Origin: an uncultured Porphyromonadaceae bacterium
Lineage (GTDB): Bacteria > Bacteroidota > Bacteroidia > Bacteroidales > Muribaculaceae
Length of the DNA stretch: 64,000 bases
Assembly: GCA_946414395.1 (NCBI GenBank)
Contig: CAMKOE010000006.1
Location: forward strand, 35,555 to 99,554
Direction: 5' to 3'
The translations under genes and the position numbers were made by a program. Under the pieces are notes generated by a model. It did not search any database, was not told where the DNA came from, and worked only from the letters and a program-made list of their open reading frames with translations. Positions 8,471-17,818 of the stretch are shown piece by piece (position 1 is the stretch's first letter; each line of letters starts with the position of its first letter).

Positions 8471-10141
8471 ATGAATAAGTTTTTCAAATATATATTGAGT
8501 GCTGCTGTGGTGCTGATGATGGGTGGCGGACTGACCTCCTGTATCAACGACCTGGATGTGGAGCCCATCGACCCCTCGTTGCAGAGCGATGTCACTCCCG
8601 AGCAGTTGTTCAACAAGTGCTATTCGGTCTTCGCTACCTCGGGTAACAACGGTGGTGACGACAATGTTGACGTTGACGGACTCGATGGCGGTTTCCAGCA
8701 CAAATACCGCCAGATGTGGAACTCTAACGAGTTGACGACCGATGAGGCCATCTGCGGTTGGGGTGATGAGGGTATCCCCTCCTATTGCCACAACACCTAT
8801 GACGCCAGCCACCCGATGCTGCGCGGTTACTACTATGGTCTGTGTATCGGTATCACCTTCTGCAACCAGTATCTGAGTGAATTTAGTGATTATGATGCCA
8901 CGATGACTGCCGAGGTTCGCTTCCTGCGCGCCTTCCAGTTCTATCTGTTGACCGATGCCTTTGGCAACATCCCCTTTGCCACCACCATCTCGGGTGACAA
9001 CCCCGAGCAGTACAGCCGTGCACAGGTGTGCGAGTTCATCGAGAAGGAACTCAAGGCCATCGTTGGCGAGGATGACAGCGACAACGCTACTATCCTCAAT
9101 GACCCGAAGCCCAAGAAGTATGGCGAGGCTGGCTATGGCCGCATCGACAAGGCTGCCGCCTGGATGCTGCTTGCCCGTCTGTACCTGAATAGCGAGGTCT
9201 ATACCGGTACTCCGCGCTGGAAAGATGCCGAAACCTATGCCAAGAAGGTGATGGACTCCAACTACAAACTGTTCACCACCGGCTATGCCGGCAATGGCAT
9301 TGATGGCGTTTACCGCGAGTACAGCGCCTACCAGATGCTGTTCATGGGCGACAACAGCAAGACCGATGCTGCCTATGAGGCTATCTTCCCCGTTATCCAG
9401 GATGGTCTGCGCACCACCTCGTGGGGCGGTTCCAACTTCCTGATCTGCTCGACCGCCGATGCCGATATGCACCCCAATCAGTATGACGAGACCGAGGTCA
9501 ATGGCCTGTACAACAACAGTGCATGGGGCGGTAACCGCGCTCGTCCCGAGTTGATCCGTCTGTTCTTCCCCAACGATGATGCTCCCGAGGGTCATGCCTA
9601 TGTGCTGACCATGGCTGCCGAGGACGACCGCGCCCTGTTTGAGACCGAGGGCCGTCACCTCAACGTGGAGGACGAGTCCAACTTCAAGTATGGCTATGCT
9701 GTTGCCAAGTTCAACAACTTCAAGTGTGACGGCAGCAAGGGTAGCGACATCACCTTCGCCGACTCCCACCTGTTCTACATGCGAGTGGCCGAGGCCTATC
9801 TGACCTATGCCGAGGCACTGACCCGTCAGAACGGCAATGTGGCTCCTCCCGAGGCCGTGGCTGCCATCAATGCCATCCGTGGCCGTGCACACGCTCTGCT
9901 GCGCAACCGTTACACCCTTGACCAGATTCTGGACGAGTGGGGCCGTGAGTTCTACTTCGAGGGCCGTCGCCGTGTCGATCTGATCCGCTTTGGCAAGTTT
10001 GGTGGCAACACCGACTACCAGTGGCAATGGAAGGGTGGCGTCTATGCCGGTCGCGACTTCGAGGCATTCCGCAATGTGTTTGCTATCCCGACCGATGATC
10101 TGATTGCTAACTCCAAGTTGCAACAGAATCCCGGCTATTGA
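8471..10141 (+). CDS. susD: SusD/RagB-family nutrient-binding outer membrane lipoprotein
   Basis: Follows susC; lipobox LTSC; SusD-like C-terminal AINAIRGRAH...ILDEWGREFYFEGRRRVDLIRFGKF; ATG at 8471. Confidence 0.95.
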   Translation: MNKFFKYILSAAVVLMMGGGLTSCINDLDVEPIDPSLQSDVTPEQLFNKCYSVFATSGNNGGDDNVDVDGLDGGFQHKYRQMWNSNELTTDEAICGWGDEGIPSYCHNTYDASHPMLRGYYYGLCIGITFCNQYLSEFSDYDATMTAEVRFLRAFQFYLLTDAFGNIPFATTISGDNPEQYSRAQVCEFIEKELKAIVGEDDSDNATILNDPKPKKYGEAGYGRIDKAAAWMLLARLYLNSEVYTGTPRWKDAETYAKKVMDSNYKLFTTGYAGNGIDGVYREYSAYQMLFMGDNSKTDAAYEAIFPVIQDGLRTTSWGGSNFLICSTADADMHPNQYDETEVNGLYNNSAWGGNRARPELIRLFFPNDDAPEGHAYVLTMAAEDDRALFETEGRHLNVEDESNFKYGYAVAKFNNFKCDGSKGSDITFADSHLFYMRVAEAYLTYAEALTRQNGNVAPPEAVAAINAIRGRAHALLRNRYTLDQILDEWGREFYFEGRRRVDLIRFGKFGGNTDYQWQWKGGVYAGRDFEAFRNVFAIPTDDLIANSKLQQNPGY

Positions 10142-10183
10142 TCGGATATCAATGTCTAACATTATTAAATGACAATAAAGAAC

Positions 10184-11368
10184 ATGAAAAAGATATTATT
10201 ATCATCACTGGTGCTGCTGGGCATGACACTCATGTTCACGGCCTGTGAGGAAGATCGTGATTCCAACCCCACGCTGGTGCAGCCCACCTCGTTCACGCTC
10301 AACAACCCCGTGAACACGCTGGTTGACCTGGCCGCTTCGACGGGTATCCCCTTTGCCTGGTCACAGCCCAACTTTGGTGGCTGGCCTGCCGCTTGCGAGT
10401 ATCAACTCGAGGTTTCTCCCTCCAACGAGTGGACCGTATCGACCGCCGATGCTGATGCCGATACTACTGGTACTGTGGTTGCCAACTATGCTACTATCAA
10501 GACGGTGTATGCAAGTTGCAGTGGCAACATGCTTGCCGAGGAACTCAACAAGGCACTTAACAAGATTGCCATGTGGGAAGAAGGCAACGTCCCCGAGAAG
10601 CAGACCGTGTATGTGCGCTGCAGTGCTGTTACCGCAGGTGCCCAGAAGGTTTACTCCAACGTTGTCAGCCTCGACGTGAACCCCTACTATGTTGACCTCA
10701 GCACCGAGGTGAGCGATGAGATTCAGTTGTGGTACCTCATCGGTGCTTGCATCGGTGACGGCTCATGGGGCAACACTGGCGTGGATAACGTGGGTGTATC
10801 CATCATCCCGATGTATCCTGTTTATAAAGATGATGGCAGCGTAGTACCCGGTGAAATCCAGTATGTGGGTTACTTCCCCGCCGGTCAGGGCTTCAAACTC
10901 ATCCAGGTTCCTGGTTCATGGGCCGCTCAGTGGGGTCAGGGCGATGCCGGCTACGTCAAGAACGACGGTGGCAGTGGTAACATCGAGGTTCCTGCCGATG
11001 GTTACTACATGATCCACCTGAACACCGCTACCGACGAACTCACCATCGAGCCTTACGTCCTGGCTGTGGGCGTTTACAACCAGATTGCTATGCCTGGTAA
11101 TTATCAGGGCTGGGATACGGGTTCTGACCTGATGAATCCCATGAGCACCGTCGTCGAGAACCACGACTGGTACCTGAAGAGTGTGACCTACGAGGAGACG
11201 ACCCTCAAGTTTGCTGCCGACAACAGTTGGGATGTAAACTGGGGTGGCACCGGATTCCCCCACGGCCTGGGTACTCAGGGCGGTCCCGACATCCCCGTTC
11301 CTGCTGGCACCTACCATGTGTACTTCAATGACATTATGGGTACCTACAACTTTGTTGCGGTACAGTAA
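10184..11368 (+). CDS. SusE/SusF-like starch-binding outer membrane lipoprotein
   Basis: Lipobox MFTACEE, SusE-like N-terminus, C-terminal repeats homologous to next gene. Confidence 0.85.
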   Translation: MKKILLSSLVLLGMTLMFTACEEDRDSNPTLVQPTSFTLNNPVNTLVDLAASTGIPFAWSQPNFGGWPAACEYQLEVSPSNEWTVSTADADADTTGTVVANYATIKTVYASCSGNMLAEELNKALNKIAMWEEGNVPEKQTVYVRCSAVTAGAQKVYSNVVSLDVNPYYVDLSTEVSDEIQLWYLIGACIGDGSWGNTGVDNVGVSIIPMYPVYKDDGSVVPGEIQYVGYFPAGQGFKLIQVPGSWAAQWGQGDAGYVKNDGGSGNIEVPADGYYMIHLNTATDELTIEPYVLAVGVYNQIAMPGNYQGWDTGSDLMNPMSTVVENHDWYLKSVTYEETTLKFAADNSWDVNWGGTGFPHGLGTQGGPDIPVPAGTYHVYFNDIMGTYNFVAVQ

Positions 11369-11379
11369 TTAATAACCTT

Positions 11380-11476
11380 AGTTGTAAGTTTTAAGTTTTA
11401 GTTTTAAGTAATAATACTTTAACCCTACTGTTTTTGGGGAGATAGTAATAGTGCTTACAACTTAAAACTTACAACT
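11380..11476. repeat. 18-bp perfect inverted repeat in susE-susF intergenic region
   Basis: AGTTGTAAGTTTTAAGTT (11380-11397) and AACTTAAAACTTACAACT (11459-11476). Confidence 0.85.
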
Positions 11477-11488
11477 TGAAACTGAAAA

Positions 11489-12580
11489 ATGAAAATGAAG
11501 AAGTTTTTATATATTGCAGCAACCGCGCTGTTGCTGACAAGTTGCACCGAGGATTTCAAGGACTGGGCTGAGCCCCAGAGCAATCCTCAAGGTGAGGTGA
11601 TCACCTTCGGCAACGGCTCGGTGGCCGGTGTTGACCTGATTGACTTTGCCCAGATTCCTGAAAGCGTGGAGTGGGTCAAGGTGTGTGACCTCAATCTGCC
11701 CACCAGCAGTGACACGAATTACGTGCCCGAGCCCGTCATCATCCTGAACGGAACGTCGTTTGTCCTCAAGGCCGACGGTACGATGAAAGCCGAGGAACTC
11801 AAGCAGTTCGTCATCTCGCAGTATGGCAAGGCTCCCGAGGTGCGTGAACTCGAGGCCCAGGTCAAGACCGCTATGACCAACGGCACTACTACTAACACCA
11901 TCACTAGCGACAAGTTTGCCGTAAAGGTTGTGTTGGAGCCCATCGCCAAGCCCGACTTGTGGTATCTGGTTGGCTCGTGCGTCGGTGATGGCTCGTGGGG
12001 CAACGATCCTGCCAACATTGGCACCGCTCTCATCCCCATGTATGTCACCGAGCCCGATAACTTCACCGTTTTGACCTATGTGGGCTACTTCCCCGCAGGC
12101 CAGGGCTTCAAACTCATCCACACTCCTGGCAGTTGGGACGAGCAGTGGGGTATGACGGCTGGCGTGACTGTCAAGAACGACGGTGGCAGTAGTAACATCG
12201 AGGTTCCTGCCGACGGTTACTATGTGCTGACCTATGACATGAGCGCCGAGACGCTGACCATTGAGCCCTATGATGGCGCCGTGAGTGTATATTCGATGAT
12301 CGGTATGCCTGGCGACTATCAGGACTGGAATCCTGGCGGCAATCTGATGACTCCCATGAACACTGTCGTCGAGAACCACGACTGGATCTTGAAGAATGTG
12401 ACCTATGACAACACCACGCTCAAGTTTGCTGCCGATGGCGGCTGGGCTGTTAACTGGGGTGGCAACACCTTCCCCGTGGGTAATGGTGTGGCTAACGGTG
12501 CCAACATTACCGTGGACGCCGGTACCTATACCGTTGTCTTCAACGACATCCTGGGCAAGTACTACTTCATCTCTCAGTAA
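11489..12580 (+). CDS. SusF/SusE-like starch-binding outer membrane lipoprotein
   Basis: Lipobox LLTSCTE; LWYLVGSCVGDGSWGND and GYFPAGQGFKLIHTPGSWDEQWG paralogous to preceding protein. Confidence 0.85.
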   Translation: MKMKKFLYIAATALLLTSCTEDFKDWAEPQSNPQGEVITFGNGSVAGVDLIDFAQIPESVEWVKVCDLNLPTSSDTNYVPEPVIILNGTSFVLKADGTMKAEELKQFVISQYGKAPEVRELEAQVKTAMTNGTTTNTITSDKFAVKVVLEPIAKPDLWYLVGSCVGDGSWGNDPANIGTALIPMYVTEPDNFTVLTYVGYFPAGQGFKLIHTPGSWDEQWGMTAGVTVKNDGGSSNIEVPADGYYVLTYDMSAETLTIEPYDGAVSVYSMIGMPGDYQDWNPGGNLMTPMNTVVENHDWILKNVTYDNTTLKFAADGGWAVNWGGNTFPVGNGVANGANITVDAGTYTVVFNDILGKYYFISQ

Positions 12581-12612
12581 CACGCCGTTACTGACCTGAA
12601 TGACCATTCCCG

Positions 12613-12644
12613 GCGGGGACGTGCCACTCGAGGCGCGTCCCCGC
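12613..12644 (+). terminator. Terminator-like hairpin after sus operon
   Basis: GCGGGGACG/CGTCCCCGC stem; weak T tract. Confidence 0.45.
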
Positions 12645-12670
12645 TGTCGTGATGGCTGCTCACTGTGGCT

Positions 12671-12683
12671 GCAAACGATTGCA
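12671..12683. promoter_or_regulatory. LacI-family operator candidate upstream of alpha-amylase
   Basis: GCAAACGATTGCA identical to 5082-5094. Confidence 0.75.
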
Positions 12684-12739
12684 CTCAAAAAAAAACGGCA
12701 CATTTTTACCTTTCATGGTCATGACTGAGGATAAATTGC

Positions 12740-12747
12740 TATATTTG
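12740..12747 (+). promoter_or_regulatory. -7 promoter element of alpha-amylase gene
   Basis: TATATTTG matches TAnnTTTG. Confidence 0.65.
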
Positions 12748-12779
12748 TGGGAAATATAACCACTAAAACTATTCTGACA

Positions 12780-14846
12780 ATGAAAAAATTCTTTACCACA
12801 GCACTTGTTGTGATGTTGCCATTGCTGATGATGGCACAAGGATGGCCCAGTGCCTACTCGGGCGTGATGTTGCAGGGCTTCTACTGGGATTCCTACCGTG
12901 ACTCCCGCTGGAATGTGCTCGAGAGCCAGGCCGATGAATTTGCCGAGTTCTTCAAACTCATCTGGGTGCCTCAGAGTGCCTCTTGTGGCGGTGGCACGTC
13001 AATGGGCTATGATGACCTGTACTGGTTCACCAACTACAACAGTTCGTTTGGCAACGAGACACAGTTGCGTTCGATGATCAACACGTTTAAGAGCAAGGGT
13101 ATCGGTACCATCGCCGATGTCGTGATCAACCACCGCAAGAACGTCTCCAACTGGGTTGATTTTCCCGCCGAGACCTATAAGGGCGTGACCTATCAGTTAA
13201 AGTCCACCGACATCTGCAAGAACGATGATGGTGGCGCGACGCTCACCTGGGCCAACACCAACGGCTACTCGCTCAGCAATAATAACGACACTGGCGAGGA
13301 CTGGGGTGGCATGCGTGACCTGGACCACCGCAGCGAGAACGTGCAGAACAACGTCAAGGCCTATCTCGACATGCTGCTCAATGACCTGGGCTATGTCGGT
13401 TTCCGTTATGATATGACCAAGGGCTATGCCGCTTCCTTCACGGGCATGTACAACTCGACGGCCAATCCCGAGTTTTCGGTCGGTGAGTACTGGGACGGCT
13501 ATCTGCCCAGCGTGAGGAACTGGATCGACGGCACCAAGGTCGACGGCGTGGTGCAGAGCGCGGCATTTGACTTCCCCTTCCGCTACACCATCCGCGATGC
13601 GGCCAACAATAACAAGTGGACCAACCTGTCGGGCAGCGACAAGGGCCTGAATCTGGCCACCAACTACAAGCGCTATGCAGTCACCTTTGTCGAGAATCAT
13701 GACACAGAGTACCGTAGCGCCTCGGCCCCCCAGGATCCCATCAAGACCAACATCGAGGCCGCTAACGCCTATCTGCTTGCCATGCCGGGCACTCCCTGCA
13801 TCTTCCTCAAGCATTGGCTCGATTACAAGGAAAGCATCAAGCAGATGATCTATGTGCGTCAACTCGCCGGCATCACCAACACGAGCACGACCTACAATAT
13901 GTCCAAGAACGAGAGTTCCAACTACTACGTCCAGCGCACCGTCGGCGACCGCGGCGCGGTGCTTGCCGCTATGGGTTCAACGGCCTATTCGATACCGGCG
14001 ACCTATGTCGTTGTGGCCAGTGGCGCCAACTACCGCCTGGCGTTGAGCAAGACCACCGAGACGGCCTGGGCGAGCAAGCCCAGCGGCGTCTATGGCAGCA
14101 AGATTGATGTGACGTTGACGGCCGTGAGCCAGACCGACGGCGCCCAACTCGTCTATACGCTCGATGGCAGCACCCCCACCGCCAGCAACGGCACCCGTGT
14201 CGCCGATGGCTCAACCATCACCCTCAGCGCTAGCGCTACCCTCAAGGTGGGCCTGTTGATTGGCGGCACCGTGAGCGGCGTGATTACACGCAACTATGAG
14301 GTTGACAGCAGCGGCTTTGAGCCTTACGAGATCACGGTCTATCTTAAGGATCCGACTGCCGCCCCCAACAACTGGCCCATGGTCAATTTCTACACTTGGG
14401 ACAGTTCGGACAAGCAGTTCAACGGCAACTGGCCTGGCCAGACAATTACCAACACCACCATGGTCAATGGCGTGAAGTTCTATTACTGCACCTATCAAAT
14501 CACCTCCAAGGATTACTACATGAACTTTGTGTTCAACCAGGGAGGCAGCACTGCCGGCAGCCATCAGACCGAGGACGTGACGGGCGTGAGCAAGACATCA
14601 TTCTTTGAGGTCACGTCCCAGACCAACAAATATACCGTCAAGGATGTTACCGACACCTACCTGCCCTATATCACCGCCGTTGTGGGTGATGTCACAGGAG
14701 ATAAAGAGGTGAATATCGCCGACATCAACGCGATTATCAACATCATCTTTGCTGGATCGGGCAACGCGATGGCCGATGTGAACGGAGACGGCGAAATCAA
14801 TATCATTGATGTGAATGCAGTGATTGACATCATTCTCAATCAGTAA
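12780..14846 (+). CDS. Secreted GH13 alpha-amylase with starch-binding-like domain and C-terminal dockerin-like repeats
   Basis: GVMLQGFYWDSY, IADVVINHR, GFRYDMTKGY, FVENHDTE; C-terminal VGDVTGDKEVNIADINAIINIIF...ADVNGDGEINIIDVNAVIDIIL; ATG at 12780. Confidence 0.9.
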   Translation: MKKFFTTALVVMLPLLMMAQGWPSAYSGVMLQGFYWDSYRDSRWNVLESQADEFAEFFKLIWVPQSASCGGGTSMGYDDLYWFTNYNSSFGNETQLRSMINTFKSKGIGTIADVVINHRKNVSNWVDFPAETYKGVTYQLKSTDICKNDDGGATLTWANTNGYSLSNNNDTGEDWGGMRDLDHRSENVQNNVKAYLDMLLNDLGYVGFRYDMTKGYAASFTGMYNSTANPEFSVGEYWDGYLPSVRNWIDGTKVDGVVQSAAFDFPFRYTIRDAANNNKWTNLSGSDKGLNLATNYKRYAVTFVENHDTEYRSASAPQDPIKTNIEAANAYLLAMPGTPCIFLKHWLDYKESIKQMIYVRQLAGITNTSTTYNMSKNESSNYYVQRTVGDRGAVLAAMGSTAYSIPATYVVVASGANYRLALSKTTETAWASKPSGVYGSKIDVTLTAVSQTDGAQLVYTLDGSTPTASNGTRVADGSTITLSASATLKVGLLIGGTVSGVITRNYEVDSSGFEPYEITVYLKDPTAAPNNWPMVNFYTWDSSDKQFNGNWPGQTITNTTMVNGVKFYYCTYQITSKDYYMNFVFNQGGSTAGSHQTEDVTGVSKTSFFEVTSQTNKYTVKDVTDTYLPYITAVVGDVTGDKEVNIADINAIINIIFAGSGNAMADVNGDGEINIIDVNAVIDIILNQ

Positions 14847-14880
14847 AGAACAACACAGGAGGATTGAAGAAGAAGACAGC

Positions 14881-16242
14881 ATGAAAGGAATCTTAAGAGG
14901 CTTCTGCATGGCATTGGCACTGACGGCGTTCAGTGTCAATGCTGCCAGTGTGTATGGCGATGTTACAGGAGAAGGCGAGGTGAACATCGCCGACGTGAAT
15001 GCGATCGTAAATGATATTTTCTCGGGGTCGGCCACTGTGCGCGATGATGTCAATGGCGACGGCGAGGTCAATATCATGGACGTGAATGAAGTGATCAATA
15101 TCATCCTGGGAGGCGGCATTGCCCATGATAATGGGCCAGTCGTCGGCGGTGATATCTCCATGCTTACCAAGTATGAGGCCCACCAGCGGATGGCTGCTCA
15201 GCGCTACGGCATCACCAATGCCCATTACTATGACATCAATGGCGCTGTCATCAACGATGTCATCACATGGGTCAAGCAGCAGGGATGGAACGCCGCAAGG
15301 GTGCGCCTGTTTGTCAATCCTGCCAACGCATCGACAACCGACAAGGGCCAAGGTGTGATACAGAATCTGGATACCGTCAAGGTGCTTGGCCGGCGCATCA
15401 AGGAGGCTGGGATGAAGTTCATGCTCGATTTCCACTATAGCGACAGTTGGGCCGACCCCGTCAAGCAATATACCCCGGCAGAGTGGGCCGGCCTCGATGA
15501 CGAGGCGTTGACCCAGCGGGTGTATGAATACACGCGCGACTGCCTGCGCGAACTCAAGGCGGCTGGTGCCACCCCCGACTATATCCAGACGGGCAATGAG
15601 ATCAGTTACGGCATGTTGTGGGGACCGGTGGGGACGCCATCGGCCAATCTCAAGAAATGTTATAGTGGCAATGAGGAGAATTGGGAACGTTTCACCAATC
15701 TGCTCAAGGCCGCAGGGAGGGCTTGCCGGGAGGAGTGTCCTCGTGCCAAGATTATCCTGCACACCGAGCGTGTCGCCAAGCCCAGCATCCTGTTCAATTT
15801 CTATACCCAGATGCGGGACAAGGCTGTGGACTATGATATCATCGGCCTGAGTTATTATCCTTATTATCATGGGTCACTGGCGGTGTTGGCCAACGCGCTC
15901 AACAATCTTTCCAACCAGTACCAGGATAAGGACATCATGATCGTCGAGACTGGCTATTGCTATCACTACGCGATATCGGGCGACTACGACCTGTCATCAA
16001 CATGGCCTATTACCTACGAGGGACAGCGCAAGTTCACGGCCGACCTCATAGCCCGGCTCAAACCCTATAGTAGGTTGAAAGGCCTCTTCTGGTGGTTCCC
16101 CGAGGCCAACGAGTATGGCCTTGGCGGCAGCCATTGGAGCACGCTTCACGTCAATGACGCCTGGTATAACGCCGGCCTGTGGGACCACGAGACGGGCAGG
16201 GCAACCCCGGCACTCTATGAGTTAAAATCATTCGTTGAATAG
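14881..16242 (+). CDS. GH53 arabinogalactan endo-beta-1,4-galactanase with N-terminal dockerin-like repeats
   Basis: GWNAARVRLFVNP, FMLDFHYSDSWADPVKQYTPAEWAG, IQTGNEISYGMLWG; N-terminal YGDVTGEGEVNIADVNAIVNDIF...DDVNGDGEVNIMDVNEVINIIL. Confidence 0.9.
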   Translation: MKGILRGFCMALALTAFSVNAASVYGDVTGEGEVNIADVNAIVNDIFSGSATVRDDVNGDGEVNIMDVNEVINIILGGGIAHDNGPVVGGDISMLTKYEAHQRMAAQRYGITNAHYYDINGAVINDVITWVKQQGWNAARVRLFVNPANASTTDKGQGVIQNLDTVKVLGRRIKEAGMKFMLDFHYSDSWADPVKQYTPAEWAGLDDEALTQRVYEYTRDCLRELKAAGATPDYIQTGNEISYGMLWGPVGTPSANLKKCYSGNEENWERFTNLLKAAGRACREECPRAKIILHTERVAKPSILFNFYTQMRDKAVDYDIIGLSYYPYYHGSLAVLANALNNLSNQYQDKDIMIVETGYCYHYAISGDYDLSSTWPITYEGQRKFTADLIARLKPYSRLKGLFWWFPEANEYGLGGSHWSTLHVNDAWYNAGLWDHETGRATPALYELKSFVE

Positions 16243-16271
16243 TTAGTAACTGCCAACAGGATAGACGTTTC

Positions 16272-16330
16272 GGACGGCCCCCCTTATCCAGATGATGACC
16301 ACAAACTGGAAATAAGGGGGCCGTCTTTTT
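16272..16330 (+). terminator. Strong intrinsic terminator after GH53 gene
   Basis: GGACGGCCCCCCTTAT ... ATAAGGGGGCCGTCTTTTT. Confidence 0.85.
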
Positions 16331-16381
16331 ATTGGTCGCTCATAGTTTGTTCTCAGCCATAGGTGTCCAGGGAAAGAGAGG

Positions 16382-16438
16382 GCGCTCCAGCAGCAGGGTC
16401 TCTACATCATCAATGGCAAGAAGGTATTGGTGAAGTGA
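16382..16438 (+). pseudogene. Orphan remnant of a T9SS-type C-terminal tail
   Basis: In-frame ALQQQGLYIINGKKVLVK*, nearly the same as TLQQGLYIINGKKVLVK* ending the gene at 19531; no intact upstream ORF in this frame. Confidence 0.75.
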
Positions 16439-16503
16439 TGATGTGCAATAAACCTGTGATGGATGATTTCAGACCCTAAGTCCATTATCGGTTTAATAAA
16501 TCA

Positions 16504-16545
16504 GGCGGCGGTTCCCTCACACACAGGAGCCGCCGCTTTGTCTTG
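16504..16545 (+). terminator. Intrinsic terminator following the orphan tail
   Basis: GGCGGCGGTTCC/GGAGCCGCCGC then TTTGTCTT. Confidence 0.7.
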
Positions 16546-16601
16546 TAGATGTTTGGGGCTAGAAGTCCTTTGATTGCCCGCTGGCGTCGTGGCCTTTCAG
16601 G

Positions 16602-17237
16602 TTAGGACTCCGGTTTCCGGCCTGTGACGCAGATGAACCGCCGTTGCTCGTCGTGGCGCGACTCGATGTTGATGAACCCCGCCTCGGCCATATAGACTTT
16701 GATCTCGTCCTGGGTGTAAACGCGCATGGTGCCGGTGCGCTTCTCTAATTCCTTGTCGCTCTGCTCAAGTCCGTCCAGTTCGTTGGCGATGACACAAGTG
16801 CCGCCAGGCTTGAGCACCCGGCACAACTCGCTGGCGCCCGATAGCAACGAGGGCCAGTAGTAAACAGTCTCAAAGGCTGTGACCAGGTCATACCTGTCCT
16901 TGGCTAGCGGCATCTGCACGGCATTGCCGCCCACAAACAGGCAGCGCTTGTCAACAAAGGCGTGGTAATTGAAGTCCTTGGCAAACTCGAGGGAGAACTC
17001 CGAGTTGTCAAGGCCTGTCACTTTGCAGTCAGGGAACAACTTGAGCATTCTGTCGATGTTGGCGCCGCCACCGCACCCCACGTCAAGGATGCGTGCTTCT
17101 TTTGGAACTTGAATTTCGGCAAAGACCCATTCGGGTAATGCGGCATGCTTTGCGCTATTCATTGACTTTAAAGCCTGCTTTCCCCAGAATCCATGCGGGC
17201 TCCTTCCCCGAGCATAATATTTACGGATACTACCCAT
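16602..17237 (-). CDS. Class I SAM-dependent methyltransferase
   Basis: ARILDVGCGGGANIDRMLKLFPDCKVTGLDNSEFSLEFAK; the 17240 start is TTG, ATG at 17237. Confidence 0.85.
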   Translation of the reverse strand: MGSIRKYYARGRSPHGFWGKQALKSMNSAKHAALPEWVFAEIQVPKEARILDVGCGGGANIDRMLKLFPDCKVTGLDNSEFSLEFAKDFNYHAFVDKRCLFVGGNAVQMPLAKDRYDLVTAFETVYYWPSLLSGASELCRVLKPGGTCVIANELDGLEQSDKELEKRTGTMRVYTQDEIKVYMAEAGFINIESRHDEQRRFICVTGRKPES

Positions 17238-17818
17238 CAAGCGATTATTTTTTACCGCAAAATTAAATAATATATTTCAAAATATCAATAATTAATTTGC
17301 TAATTTTTTTTTTAAAATCGAGACAATCAGCAATTAGAGAAAAGCACTCTGGACAAGAACTTGACATGGAGTAAAATGGCGACGCTGGAATCATGCCCAT
17401 GGCCTCTTTTTTTGGGTGGTGGCAAAAAAAGTTATTAACAATTCGGATAGGTGAGAAAAAAATGTGTTATATTTGTGGCGTCCTTTGTGCCACTGTTTGA
17501 TACTCAACAGTATTAAGGGCGGAATTTAAGGATGCATGAGGGCAGTAAGCATGCGTGCTTCGCGTGATCAATGCGACTGAGTACTTGACCCCGCATCGCT
17601 GATGTCTGGATGCCATTACTAAACTTATTGTTATGATGAACTGCCACTGTGTCGGGTGTCCACATGGCAAAAAGATGTTTTTAAATCTGATGAATGGTTC
17701 TTCCGTAATGATTGGCCATTTGTCTCTATCGGGATTGCCGGGCAAGTAAAAACTGCGTCCGGGCAATTGCCGTACTTTATTCCTGCCGACTAAACAATAT
17801 TAACTTTTAAACCAATAC

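Noticed and set aside
8441-10162. 573-aa ORF on the - strand antisense to susD; similarly 5806-7215 -, 26016-27662 +, 19744-21309 +, 21573-22955 +
   Set aside because: Shadow ORFs opposite well-supported genes, with compositionally odd Val/Gly/His-rich translations expected from the codon bias of the real strand.
14857-14864. CAGGAGGA upstream of the GH53 gene
   Set aside because: More than 15 nt from the ATG, too far for a normal SD; weaker match than hpf.
17467-17766. 99-aa - strand ORF in the leader of the 17819 gene
   Set aside because: No family resemblance; it lies opposite a likely 5' UTR, and coding support is weak.
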